From JALONO01 sp038209965 (GTDB lineage Bacteria; Bacteroidota; Bacteroidia; Cytophagales; Thermoflexibacteraceae), in NCBI GenBank assembly GCA_038209965.1, contig JBBQXF010000012.1, positions 1-58,072 of the forward strand: a stretch of DNA of 58,072 nt, read 5' to 3'. Of the stretch, positions 26,747-34,901 are shown piece after piece. Position numbers and translations under genes: made by a program. Each line of letters opens with the position of its first letter. The stretch's first letter is position 1. The notes beneath the pieces are model-generated. The model did not search any database. It was not told where the DNA came from and saw only the letters and a list, made by a program, of their open reading frames with translations.

Positions 26747-28399
26747 ATGAATAATTGGCGGCGCACAATTAAGCAAGAAACCTTGTTGCGAACAGGAGGG
26801 CTACTGCTATTTTTGGTGGTTGGCGGGGCTGTAATGCTAATCAGCTTGATCGGGGCCGGGCGGATGCTTGATCGATCAATAGTTGAAAAAGTCAATTCCA
26901 TAGTTGTTCTGGCCGAGTTCAAGAAAATTATCTTGACTAGTCAGCAGTCTTCGACAGCTTGGGTGTTCCATCCCCGCGATCGTGAAGCCAAAGCTCGGCT
27001 TCGCAAAATTATCCAACAGGAAGGCGCTTTGATCCATCTCAAGCTCACATCGGCAGCCTCGGTGTGGCCCGACACCAACCAAGTGCGCAGTTTGAAAACT
27101 GCGATGCTTGACTTTGACACTTTGCTTATAGACCAGAAAGCACTTGTCCAATTGTTGGCCACAGAACGGAACTACGCTGATCCAGCGCTGTTTGACAAAG
27201 CCACCAAATTGGCAGAAGATCGTTTGCTCCCCAATTCCCGCCAGTTGCAAGCCGCCGTAGCGCGCTTGATCAGTGAAAAGAACACCGAGTTTGGCAAAGC
27301 CCGCCGCGAACTGTCGGACAACATGGCTAATACGCGCCTTTTGTTGGTCATTATTATCTTGATCATCGTGGTTCCTTCTTTGATCCTGACTTGGAGCTTT
27401 GCCACCCAAATGACCTCTTCGCTTAACCTAATCGTCAATGGATTACAAAAATTGAGCTTAGGCGAGATCCCGGCCCCCATCCGGGACAAGCGGGATGACG
27501 AACTGGGCGACATCGGCCTGATGGTCAACAGCGTCAGTGAGTCTTATGCCATCACGGTGAAGTTTGCCGAGCAGATTGGGCAGGGCAATTATGAAGCAAA
27601 TATTGCCAGTCTGGGCGATAAGGATCTACTGAGCAATGCCTTGATGCACATGCGCGAGCGGTTGACAATCGCGGCCGAAGAGGATCGGCGGCGCAACTGG
27701 GCCAACGAAGGTTCAGCCAAGTTTGCCGATCTATTGCGGGCCAACAACCAATCAACTACCCAAATGGGCACTCAGTTGATCGCTGAACTGATCCGATACA
27801 TTGGGGCCAACCAAGGCAACTTCTTTGTGCTGAACGATGAGAGCCCCGACGACGTTTATATGGAATTGGTGGCGGCCTACGCTTGGCAGAAACAGCGGTT
27901 TGCCGACAAGAAAGTGCTGTTGGGCGAAGGCTCAGTGGGGCAGGCATGGATCGAGCGGGATGTGGTGTATCTCACCGATGTGCCCGAACAGTATACTTAT
28001 ATCGGATCAGGTCTTGGCGATGCCAATCCCCGGTGTATTGTCATCGTTCCGCTCCTGTTCAATGAACAGGTATATGGAATTTTGGAGGTGGCGTCCTTCA
28101 CCGTCCTTCCAGCCCATAAAATTGAGCTTTTGAACCGTTTGGGTGCTTCCATTGCCTTGGCCATATCAACTGGCAAAGGCAATGATCGAACCCAGCAATT
28201 GTTGATGGCCTCTCAACAAATGGCGGAACAATTACGGATGCAAGAAGAGGAAATGCGCCAGAATTTGGAAGAGTTGATGGCTACCCAAGATGAACTGCAG
28301 CGCAAGGTCGATGCCTACGAAAGTGAGATCGCCAACTACGAGCAGACCATCAAGCAATTAAAACAGCGAAGAAAAGTTGAAGTATTGTCCGAAAATTAA
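26747..28399 (+). CDS. Membrane HAMP-GAF-coiled-coil sensor protein without output domain
   Basis: This 550-residue protein starts at ATG 26747; a GTG 16 codons upstream is less likely. It has TM1 (about 14-37), a periplasmic four-helix-bundle-like domain (about 40-190), TM2 (LLLVIIILIIVVPSLILTWS), and a HAMP domain (SSLNLIVNGLQKLSLGEIPA). A linker leads to a GAF domain (about 330-470) and a long C-terminal coiled coil rich in Gln/Glu (MAEQLRMQEEEMRQNLEELM). No kinase, cyclase or methyl-accepting domain follows: the protein ends in a basic tail (KQLKQRRKVEVLSEN). Such coiled coils in Bacteroidota usually lead into PAS or kinase modules, so this is either a scaffold signalling by contact or a truncated relative. 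It ends at the hairpin at 28430. Confidence 0.87.
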   Translation: MNNWRRTIKQETLLRTGGLLLFLVVGGAVMLISLIGAGRMLDRSIVEKVNSIVVLAEFKKIILTSQQSSTAWVFHPRDREAKARLRKIIQQEGALIHLKLTSAASVWPDTNQVRSLKTAMLDFDTLLIDQKALVQLLATERNYADPALFDKATKLAEDRLLPNSRQLQAAVARLISEKNTEFGKARRELSDNMANTRLLLVIIILIIVVPSLILTWSFATQMTSSLNLIVNGLQKLSLGEIPAPIRDKRDDELGDIGLMVNSVSESYAITVKFAEQIGQGNYEANIASLGDKDLLSNALMHMRERLTIAAEEDRRRNWANEGSAKFADLLRANNQSTTQMGTQLIAELIRYIGANQGNFFVLNDESPDDVYMELVAAYAWQKQRFADKKVLLGEGSVGQAWIERDVVYLTDVPEQYTYIGSGLGDANPRCIVIVPLLFNEQVYGILEVASFTVLPAHKIELLNRLGASIALAISTGKGNDRTQQLLMASQQMAEQLRMQEEEMRQNLEELMATQDELQRKVDAYESEIANYEQTIKQLKQRRKVEVLSEN

Positions 28400-28429
28400 G
28401 AACTTAATCAAATTTCAGCACCAATTTTC

Positions 28430-28459
28430 TTGTTTGGGCCAAGTCCTTGGCTCAAACAA
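28430..28459. terminator. Convergent hairpin between the sensor and DUF2339 genes
   Basis: Stem TTGTTTGGGCCAAG/CTTGGCTCAAACAA (14 pairs with one G-U) and a 2-base loop lie between converging stops. No long U-run follows, though the flanks are A/T-rich on the left. Confidence 0.6.
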
Positions 28460-28512
28460 TGGTGGATAGTCAGTTTAGTGCCTCCGAGTTTGTGCCATTG
28501 GCCGACCAACCC

Positions 28513-30918
28513 TTATTCGGTCTCCGGCCTAGTCTCATCCCCTTGGCTTTGGGGAACTGAAGGGCCAAAGATCGCCATTTTCAACTTTTCGTAGAGGAAG
28601 GCGACCAACAAGAGGATGGCTCCCAGGCCCACCAGTGAAATGATGCGGCCCAATAAATTGATCCGGAGAAAGTCGAACAGAAAGAATTTGCCCAAAGCCA
28701 CCGCAAAGAGACTCAGCGCGATCAGGCGCAGTTCTTTGCGCCGGCCACGGATGCCCACCACCATGAACACCAAAGAGCAAAGCCCCCACAATATGACATA
28801 GCCCAGTGCTTGGGAATCGCTGCCCAACTCGCTGGGAAGCAGCGGAGGATGGTATTTGAGCAGCACATAGCTGTGCGAAAACTCGGCGCTGGCGTGAAAC
28901 ACCAACAGGCCACAGCCCACCCAAAGTGCAACATTGAGGTTCCGATCCCGGTTTTTTTCCAACCGCTGGAGGGCCCGGATCATTTTGATGGCCAATAAAA
29001 CAAATAGCATCAGGGCTACATAGTGCAAGGCAAAGGAAACTATCGGCATCTCTTGCAACAAGTAGCTGTCCCGGGCCGAAACGGCATCGAAGTGGGCTTT
29101 GAAAGGATAAGCAAAAATGACCAGCCCGCTCACGAAAACGCAAAGGGTGGTGAAATAATTTTCGCCAATCCGGGGGGCAAAGAGCCACATCACCAGCACA
29201 TAGCTGGCACTGTAAATAATGGAGGCCATGGTGGCCAACTGATAGCTCCAGCCCAAATTGGCGGCTTGGAAAGTAAGCTCGACCAACAGGGCCACATAGG
29301 CAAGGCCAAACAGGGCCAGGGTGAAAATGCGTTTGCGGGCGGTAGGGGAGAAGCCCAGCTCGATACCGGGATCTTGGCCCGAAAGCCAGCGCAAACCGGA
29401 CAGGGCCAGTAGCGCCCCCAAACTGCTCGCAAAAGCAGGATGGAACAAAATGGGAGTGGTGTATTTACGGACGTACTTACCCGCTAGGTCATACTCAAAC
29501 AAATTTTGCTGATAAAACTGTTGCCAATCGGCCAGCAAACTCGTGAACATGAGCACCAACACTATCACTGAGGCCTCCCGGAACAAGCGCAGGCCCGAGC
29601 GCTGGCCCAGCCACCAGAGCAGGCAGGTTTCCGCCGCCCAAAACAGCGTGATAACGTTGCCCCGGAACGTGATCGGGGCGATCAGGCTGGCAAAAGTCAG
29701 CCCTGAGCCGAGCAGCAGATAGACCAGCAGTTTGTCCACCCGCTCGGCCACAAAGGCTGGCCGGTAAAACAAGTATGCCAGCCCTAAGTTCAGGATGGCC
29801 AAGCAACCCGCAAAAGCACCGCCCAGTGGGGTGTTTTGCCAAGCCCCGATGATGGTCATGCCTGCCAAGAAATAAAACAAGTGGTTGCTCAACAGCAACA
29901 TGATTTCCGCAAAGGCAAATTTGACGTTGTACCGCACGTTGAAAGCCACGTTCATGGCAAAGAACAACCCATAAAAAACGGTGGCAAAGGCAAAAGCGCC
30001 CATCTGCGGGAGGGTTTCGGAAAAGGCTACCGTAGAAAGCCAACCCCCAAAGGTGAGCACCGTGAGCGTGTAGGCCACCCGATTGGGCCAAGGCCATTTT
30101 TTGTGGAAGGCAATGGCCAATGTGCCCAGGTTCAAGAGGGTCAAATAACTGAACAAGGCCACGTAATTGCCTTCGCCCCGGCTGGCCAAAAATGGGGTGG
30201 CAAAACCACCAATGGCTGCTATGATGGTCAGTTCCTGACGGTCGTATGCAAGCGAAATGGCCACTGTAAACCCGGTAATGACCACCATGATGGCAAAAGT
30301 GGGCAGTTGACCGAACAGGCCGTACTGCTGGTAGGCCCAGTAAAAGGAGAAATAAAGAATGGACACCCCACCCCCAATCAATACCGAGCTGAATGCTTGA
30401 TAGCGTACCCGCAGAAAGTGGGCCACGCCGATCAGCCCAGCCCCAGTGAGTACCCCAATCAGGATTCTGCCACTTTCGTTAATCCATTCATTGTCAATGG
30501 CATATTTGACAAAATAGACCATGCCCAGCACAAAAACCCCAATGCCAACAAACTTGAGGTTCTTGCTGGCCCATTCTTCCATTGAGATCGATGGTTTGGG
30601 CTGGGGCTTGGGTTTAGGCGGGTTTTTTTTGGGTTGCCCCAATGGTGGGACTCTGCTTTGTCCTTCTTGCGGGCCGTCTGGTTGGGGGTTGGTGGATTTT
30701 TCTTGGCCAATCGGCTCAGGGCCAAGGCCTGCCGTTTCATCCAGCTTTTTGAACAGGGCTAGCAGGTCTGCTTGATTGGTCAAGTTTTGGGGTAACGGCT
30801 GCATTCCTCCGTCCATGGCCGCCACCCGCTCTCGCACATGGGTAATCTCGGCGCGCAGGTCATCCAGTTTAGCGGTCAGGTCAGTGACTAGTCGGTAAAG
30901 TTCCTCTTTTTCAGTCAT
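28513..30918 (-). CDS. DUF2339 multi-pass membrane protein
   Basis: This 801-residue protein starts with a short coiled coil (LYRLVTDLTAKLDDLRAEIT), then a proline/lysine-rich cytoplasmic linker (about residues 85-115). About 20 or more hydrophobic helices fill the rest, the layout of the DUF2339 family. The signature start of the membrane part, EEWASKNLKFVGIGVFVLGM, is present. The function of the family is unknown; it is often described as a predicted integral membrane protein. The gene stands alone between convergent and divergent neighbours. The C-terminus is cytoplasmic-like and acidic. A 280-base gap upstream holds nothing I recognise. Confidence 0.88.
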   Translation of the reverse strand: MTEKEELYRLVTDLTAKLDDLRAEITHVRERVAAMDGGMQPLPQNLTNQADLLALFKKLDETAGLGPEPIGQEKSTNPQPDGPQEGQSRVPPLGQPKKNPPKPKPQPKPSISMEEWASKNLKFVGIGVFVLGMVYFVKYAIDNEWINESGRILIGVLTGAGLIGVAHFLRVRYQAFSSVLIGGGVSILYFSFYWAYQQYGLFGQLPTFAIMVVITGFTVAISLAYDRQELTIIAAIGGFATPFLASRGEGNYVALFSYLTLLNLGTLAIAFHKKWPWPNRVAYTLTVLTFGGWLSTVAFSETLPQMGAFAFATVFYGLFFAMNVAFNVRYNVKFAFAEIMLLLSNHLFYFLAGMTIIGAWQNTPLGGAFAGCLAILNLGLAYLFYRPAFVAERVDKLLVYLLLGSGLTFASLIAPITFRGNVITLFWAAETCLLWWLGQRSGLRLFREASVIVLVLMFTSLLADWQQFYQQNLFEYDLAGKYVRKYTTPILFHPAFASSLGALLALSGLRWLSGQDPGIELGFSPTARKRIFTLALFGLAYVALLVELTFQAANLGWSYQLATMASIIYSASYVLVMWLFAPRIGENYFTTLCVFVSGLVIFAYPFKAHFDAVSARDSYLLQEMPIVSFALHYVALMLFVLLAIKMIRALQRLEKNRDRNLNVALWVGCGLLVFHASAEFSHSYVLLKYHPPLLPSELGSDSQALGYVILWGLCSLVFMVVGIRGRRKELRLIALSLFAVALGKFFLFDFLRINLLGRIISLVGLGAILLLVAFLYEKLKMAIFGPSVPQSQGDETRPETE

Positions 30919-31200
30919 TGCAATCTGCCTATTGATAGTAACAGAGTTATTTTCATGATGGAGCTAAATCGCGGTCTGGGCAGTGGGTTTTCCAAAAAAT
31001 AGTACCCAGTTTTACATTTCAAGTACTTGATATACAAAGCACTGACCTGTATTTGGCATCGTTTTGCCAATCAGCAAACGTAAATTAACGGGTTTTTGTA
31101 TCATTCAACCTTAAACCAAACAAAATTTGGGTTGGTGGTATGGTTTTGACCAAGTTTAGGGCTAGCCCGAGTCCATCCGATCGGCAACACGGCAGGTCAA

Positions 31201-31980
31201 TCAGCCGACCATTGGCAGCATTACATTATCCCCCACATTTAAATATTTATCCTTTTGGCTGGCGTCGATCTGGGTGTTGACGCTAAGGTAATAAAAATGG
31301 GGGAATTGGGCCTGATGGGCAAAAGCGGGCAACGTTTCGCGGCGCAACTGCACAAAAGTCTGTTGGAACTTGGGCATGGCCTCGCCCGTGTCGGGATCGC
31401 GGGTGGGCACCGGGCAGCGTGCACAGGGCTTGAGGCCCACCAACTCCACCCCGCCCAACTGAAAAGGCCGCTCAATTCCGGGCGCCCCAAAGAGCTGGTC
31501 TTCCCAGAAAGCGGGGCATTCGGCCAGCTCAATATTGGCCCGAAAACGGCGGCGGGCACTCTCCACGTCGATCCCAAACCAGTGGGCCACTTGCTGGAGC
31601 GAAGCCAAACTGATCACTGTGGGGCCGGGCCGCTCGTCATCGTCGGGAAACCCGGTTTCGGTATTTTGTTTAAGGGTAACTTTAAGCCCCAAATAATCGC
31701 TGAACCATTCCTCAATGGGTGAACGATCCAAGTGGAGCGCAAAAGTGTTTGATTTGCTGTCAACTGAAAAGGTCACCAAGCGATAGGTCAGGTCGTGTTC
31801 GGTGCGTACTCGATGGAGGGCTGGATACTTTTTGCCGTTGATCGTCCGGCCTTCAGCATTGAATAAAGCAAATTCACGGTCAAAGCGGAGTGAACCGCCG
31901 GGCTGGATCTGGCTTTGGCCCACCGCCACTCCGTCCAACGATTTGATTGGGTAAACAATGATTTTGTTGACAATGGGCAT
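31201..31980 (-). CDS. MOSC domain protein with N-terminal beta-barrel (YcbX/mARC-like)
   Basis: This 259-residue protein has a MOSC_N beta-barrel (about 1-115: IIVYPIKSLDGVAV, then FDREFALFN) followed by a MOSC domain (about 125-255). The MOSC part contains RRFRANIEL, the conserved ELVGLKPCARCPVPTRDPDTG with the likely molybdenum-ligating Cys, and the C-terminal VGDNVMLP. Family members bind the molybdenum cofactor and reduce N-hydroxylated compounds, usually with a ferredoxin-like partner. E. coli YcbX carries its own 2Fe-2S domain; this protein lacks it and would need a separate donor. Confidence 0.9.
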   Translation of the reverse strand: MPIVNKIIVYPIKSLDGVAVGQSQIQPGGSLRFDREFALFNAEGRTINGKKYPALHRVRTEHDLTYRLVTFSVDSKSNTFALHLDRSPIEEWFSDYLGLKVTLKQNTETGFPDDDERPGPTVISLASLQQVAHWFGIDVESARRRFRANIELAECPAFWEDQLFGAPGIERPFQLGGVELVGLKPCARCPVPTRDPDTGEAMPKFQQTFVQLRRETLPAFAHQAQFPHFYYLSVNTQIDASQKDKYLNVGDNVMLPMVG

Positions 31981-32221
31981 GAGGAAAATGAGTTTACTGG
32001 AATAGAGCGATGTGGGCGATTTTCAAGCGTTTTGCTTGCTATTCGATGATTTGCTTTTCTGGTTGGCCGAAAATCAATTGGTGCAAGTATAAATGAAAGT
32101 TTGGACTTTGCTGGTCAATTGCTCAGCCAGTGGCTCGAGAATCTGCGGTAATTTATCTAAAACGAGCGAATATAAGCTGGCGATGCGCTAAATTGCGGTT
32201 ATCATCAACCTAAAATACCAA

Positions 32222-32683
32222 ATGAAACTGTTGCTCAAATCCACCTTGATCGCCATGCTCCTCCTTTTGGCCCAAGGTTGCTCCAAAACGGAAAGCGAAA
32301 ACCCATTGGACACTGCCCAGACCAATTTGGTGCGCACTTGGCGGGCCGCCAATGTGAGCATCAATAACTTGCCATTGGCATTGCTGGGGGCGGCAGTGCC
32401 AGGAATTGACATCACGACCATCCGGCTCACTTTTCGGGCCGACAAGACCTTCCAAGCTTCGGGTCTCGGCATTCTGGGCACAGCCCTGCCGCCCACAGGG
32501 ACTTGGGCGTTTGATAACAATAACCCCAATAAAATCATCATCAACCCAGGGAATTTGTCGGGCGAACTTTCTAACCTTAGCGCCATTGCGGGGACGATGA
32601 CCTTCCAGATCTCGACTGCCAACACCCCGTTGAGCGCACTCGGGCCAATGGCCACTATTCGAGTGGACATGGTGCCCGGATGA
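32222..32683 (+). CDS. Small lipoprotein of unknown function
   Basis: This 153-residue protein has a lipoprotein signal peptide ending LLLAQGC (Cys20). The mature part is beta-rich, with a 'lipocalin-like' pattern often seen in Bacteroidota (TWRAANVSINN, then IRLTFRADKTFQASG and TGTWAFDNNNPNKIIIN). I do not recognise a named function. There is no Asp directly after the lipid Cys. The next gene starts 88 bases downstream on the same strand. Confidence 0.75.
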   Translation: MKLLLKSTLIAMLLLLAQGCSKTESENPLDTAQTNLVRTWRAANVSINNLPLALLGAAVPGIDITTIRLTFRADKTFQASGLGILGTALPPTGTWAFDNNNPNKIIINPGNLSGELSNLSAIAGTMTFQISTANTPLSALGPMATIRVDMVPG

Positions 32684-32771
32684 TACTAGTTGCCCTTGCC
32701 GTTGATTGATGGTGAGGGCTATTTTATTTTTCCACCAATAATTATTCATCCAAAAAGGCAATATTCCAAAC

Positions 32772-33056
32772 ATGGACGAGATATTCAAGGCTAGTCGGTT
32801 CAAAGATCCCATCACCCCCGATGAAGTCATTTTGACCGAAAAGGGCGTTACGTTTCGGATAAAAGAAGTATTGGGGGGATCGGAGAATTTCGTGTTTTAT
32901 GAAGATATTTCGGGTATTGAAATTGATAATGGGATTATTTTTGCGACAATAAAAGTGATTCCCCGTGCCCGGGAAGAGATCGTGATTGAGAACTTTAGCC
33001 GGGAAGATGCCAAGCAGATCAAAGCATTGATTTTGGAACGGGTGACCCGTAAGTAA
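32772..33056 (+). CDS. Small soluble protein, PH-like fold suspected
   Basis: This 94-residue protein has alternating beta strands (EVILTEKGVTFRIKEV, NFVFYEDISGIEIDNGI, FATIKVIPRAREEIVIENF) ending in one amphipathic helix (REDAKQIKALILERVTRK). That order resembles small bacterial PH-like domains, but this is fold reasoning only and no family is recognised. It is followed after one base by the next gene, so the pair is probably translationally coupled. Confidence 0.72.
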   Translation: MDEIFKASRFKDPITPDEVILTEKGVTFRIKEVLGGSENFVFYEDISGIEIDNGIIFATIKVIPRAREEIVIENFSREDAKQIKALILERVTRK

Positions 33057-33057
33057 A

Positions 33058-33459
33058 GTGACCCTGGGCCAAAAAATATTGATCTGGTTGATGTTCGTGT
33101 GGTTGGGCGTGCCGTTCGTGGTGATGCAAGATCACTATCCACTGTTCCGCTATGGCATGTTTGCCGAGCCAGTGCAAGAGGCTATCCAGACCGAGCAATT
33201 TTTTGTCCGTTACTCCAACCCCAAGGCCGGGAACCCACTTCCCCAGCTTTTTGATCCCGCGCAAATCGGGATGCCCGGGCCCACTTATCGGTTGCTGCTG
33301 CGCAATTATTACTACCGCCGCCAAAGCCAACAATTACTGGAAAACTTACATCGGCCCCTCTACCGTGTGGGGGTGCGCGCTGATTGCTGGGAGCTTTACC
33401 GGGTCATGAACTTCCGGGACACCAGTCTAGTGGCCCAATGGCAAAACGCTGGTCTATGA
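33058..33459 (+). CDS. Unknown protein with N-terminal membrane anchor
   Basis: This 133-residue protein starts with GTG at 33058, one base after the preceding stop; an in-frame ATG at 33091 is the alternative. It has one hydrophobic segment (ILIWLMFVWLGVPFVVM, about 7-23) and then a soluble part containing DHYPLFRYGMFAEPV and a Tyr/Arg-rich stretch (YRLLLRNYYYRRQSQQLL). I do not recognise it. Context with the preceding small gene suggests a two-gene unit. The 267 bases after it contain no convincing gene. Confidence 0.65.
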   Translation: MTLGQKILIWLMFVWLGVPFVVMQDHYPLFRYGMFAEPVQEAIQTEQFFVRYSNPKAGNPLPQLFDPAQIGMPGPTYRLLLRNYYYRRQSQQLLENLHRPLYRVGVRADCWELYRVMNFRDTSLVAQWQNAGL

Positions 33460-33726
33460 TCGATCGGCGGCGCCTTTACAGCCTCGGGGCACTTAATTCA
33501 GCTTATTTTTTTATATTGCACTACGTAACAACGCGATTTCCAAGATTTATTGCCTTGGTGTTGAACCGTTTTTTTTTCTGGTCAGTGAAAATCCGACCGT
33601 GTTTTGGTATCACCCGACAGATAGTCATTATTACTGCGCTAAATATTTTCGTTGGCGCGCTGGGGAACCAAGGTGGCCTGAATGAAACCGTTGCGCTGTA
33701 TTGTTGAAATTCACTAAATTTAACTC

Positions 33727-34707
33727 GTGAGAAATATTCGTTGGGGTATTGCTGGTTTGGGCAAGATTTCGGGGCGCTTCGTTGCTGATCTTGCTCTGGT
33801 CGAGGGGGCAATGGTGGTGGCCGTCGCTTCGCGCAGTTTGGATCGGGCAAAGGAGTTCGCCCAGGCATGTGGGGCTGAGCGGGCCTACGGAAGCTTTGCC
33901 GAGTTGGCCGCCGATCCGGAGGTTGATGCTGTGTATGTGGGCGCGCCCCACACCGATCATCACCCGCTCACCCTGCTTTTTTTGGGGCATGGCAAGCACG
34001 TGCTGTGCGAAAAACCATTGGCCCTTGATCTGGCCCAAGTCCAGGAAATGGTCGGTTTGGCCAAAACCAAGGCCCGGTTTTTTATGGAAGCCCTGTGGAC
34101 CAAGTTTATGCCCCATTTTGGAGCCTTGCGCCAAGCTGTGGCCGACGGTGCGATCGGGGAACTGCAATCGGTTCAGGCCAACTTCGCTTTTATTCCGCCA
34201 TTTGAGCCCGAAAAGCGGGTATTGAACAAGGCCCTGGGCGGTGGTGCGTTGCTCGATATTGGTATTTACCCCATTTTTTTGGCCACTACCTTGCTGGGCC
34301 GGCCGGCCAATATTCATGCTCAAGCTGTCTTTGGGCCTACTGGGGTGGACACCCAATGCAATATGCTGCTGGACTTTGCCCAAGGCCAAACGGCAGTGCT
34401 GTCTTGCAGCCTCAGTTATACCTCAACGCTGGAGGCCCACATTTATGGCACGCAGGGCTATATCAAATTGCACTCACCTTGGCATGGCCAGTGCCCAGCG
34501 ATTTCCATTTTTGATGACCAACGGCAATTGGTCAAAGAAATGTCATTTGGCACCAAGGGCAATGGACTGTATTACGAAGCCCAAGCGGTGAACGATGCCT
34601 TGCAAGCCGGACTTTTGGAAAGCAGCACCATGACCCACGCCGATAGTCAGTTATTGATGGAAACCATGGATCGGGTACGGGAGGCAGCCGGCATTTTTTA
34701 TGTTTGA
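33727..34707 (+). CDS. Gfo/Idh/MocA-family NAD(P)-dependent oxidoreductase (dihydrodiol dehydrogenase type)
   Basis: This 326-residue cytoplasmic enzyme has a Rossmann domain (IRWGIAGLGKISGRF), the catalytic-Lys motif CEKPLALDLAQV, and a C-terminal domain with MEALWTKFMP and GGGALLDIGIYP, typical of the dimeric dihydrodiol dehydrogenase-like branch. These enzymes oxidise sugars or trans-dihydrodiols. The start is GTG at 33727. Unlike the relative at 10990 it has no Tat signal, so the two paralogs act in different compartments. It stands alone. Confidence 0.9.
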   Translation: MRNIRWGIAGLGKISGRFVADLALVEGAMVVAVASRSLDRAKEFAQACGAERAYGSFAELAADPEVDAVYVGAPHTDHHPLTLLFLGHGKHVLCEKPLALDLAQVQEMVGLAKTKARFFMEALWTKFMPHFGALRQAVADGAIGELQSVQANFAFIPPFEPEKRVLNKALGGGALLDIGIYPIFLATTLLGRPANIHAQAVFGPTGVDTQCNMLLDFAQGQTAVLSCSLSYTSTLEAHIYGTQGYIKLHSPWHGQCPAISIFDDQRQLVKEMSFGTKGNGLYYEAQAVNDALQAGLLESSTMTHADSQLLMETMDRVREAAGIFYV

Positions 34708-34901
34708 TTTTTGCTGTTGAATGGGCACCCACCCAAAACAGGACATGGAGGCAACATTGCTTTGAGGCTGTGCACAAAAATAAATTTCCGAGAAACCAGC
34801 GCAATGGAATTATATAGATCATCCTCAAAGTCATTTTGGCTAGGTTAAAATCTTAATGTGAATCCAACTTCATTTATACTCTATCATACTTTCAAATTGC
34901 C

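Noticed and set aside
29836..30585. A 249-codon open frame opposite the DUF2339 gene
   Set aside because: Shadow of the long membrane-protein gene; composition rich in Gly, Gln, His and Lys without fold-like pattern.
33384..33707. A 107-codon plus-strand ORF overlapping the end of the GTG-started unknown gene
   Set aside because: Its second half lies in A/T-rich intergenic DNA and reads as random hydrophobic sequence; no leader and an overlap with a better gene.
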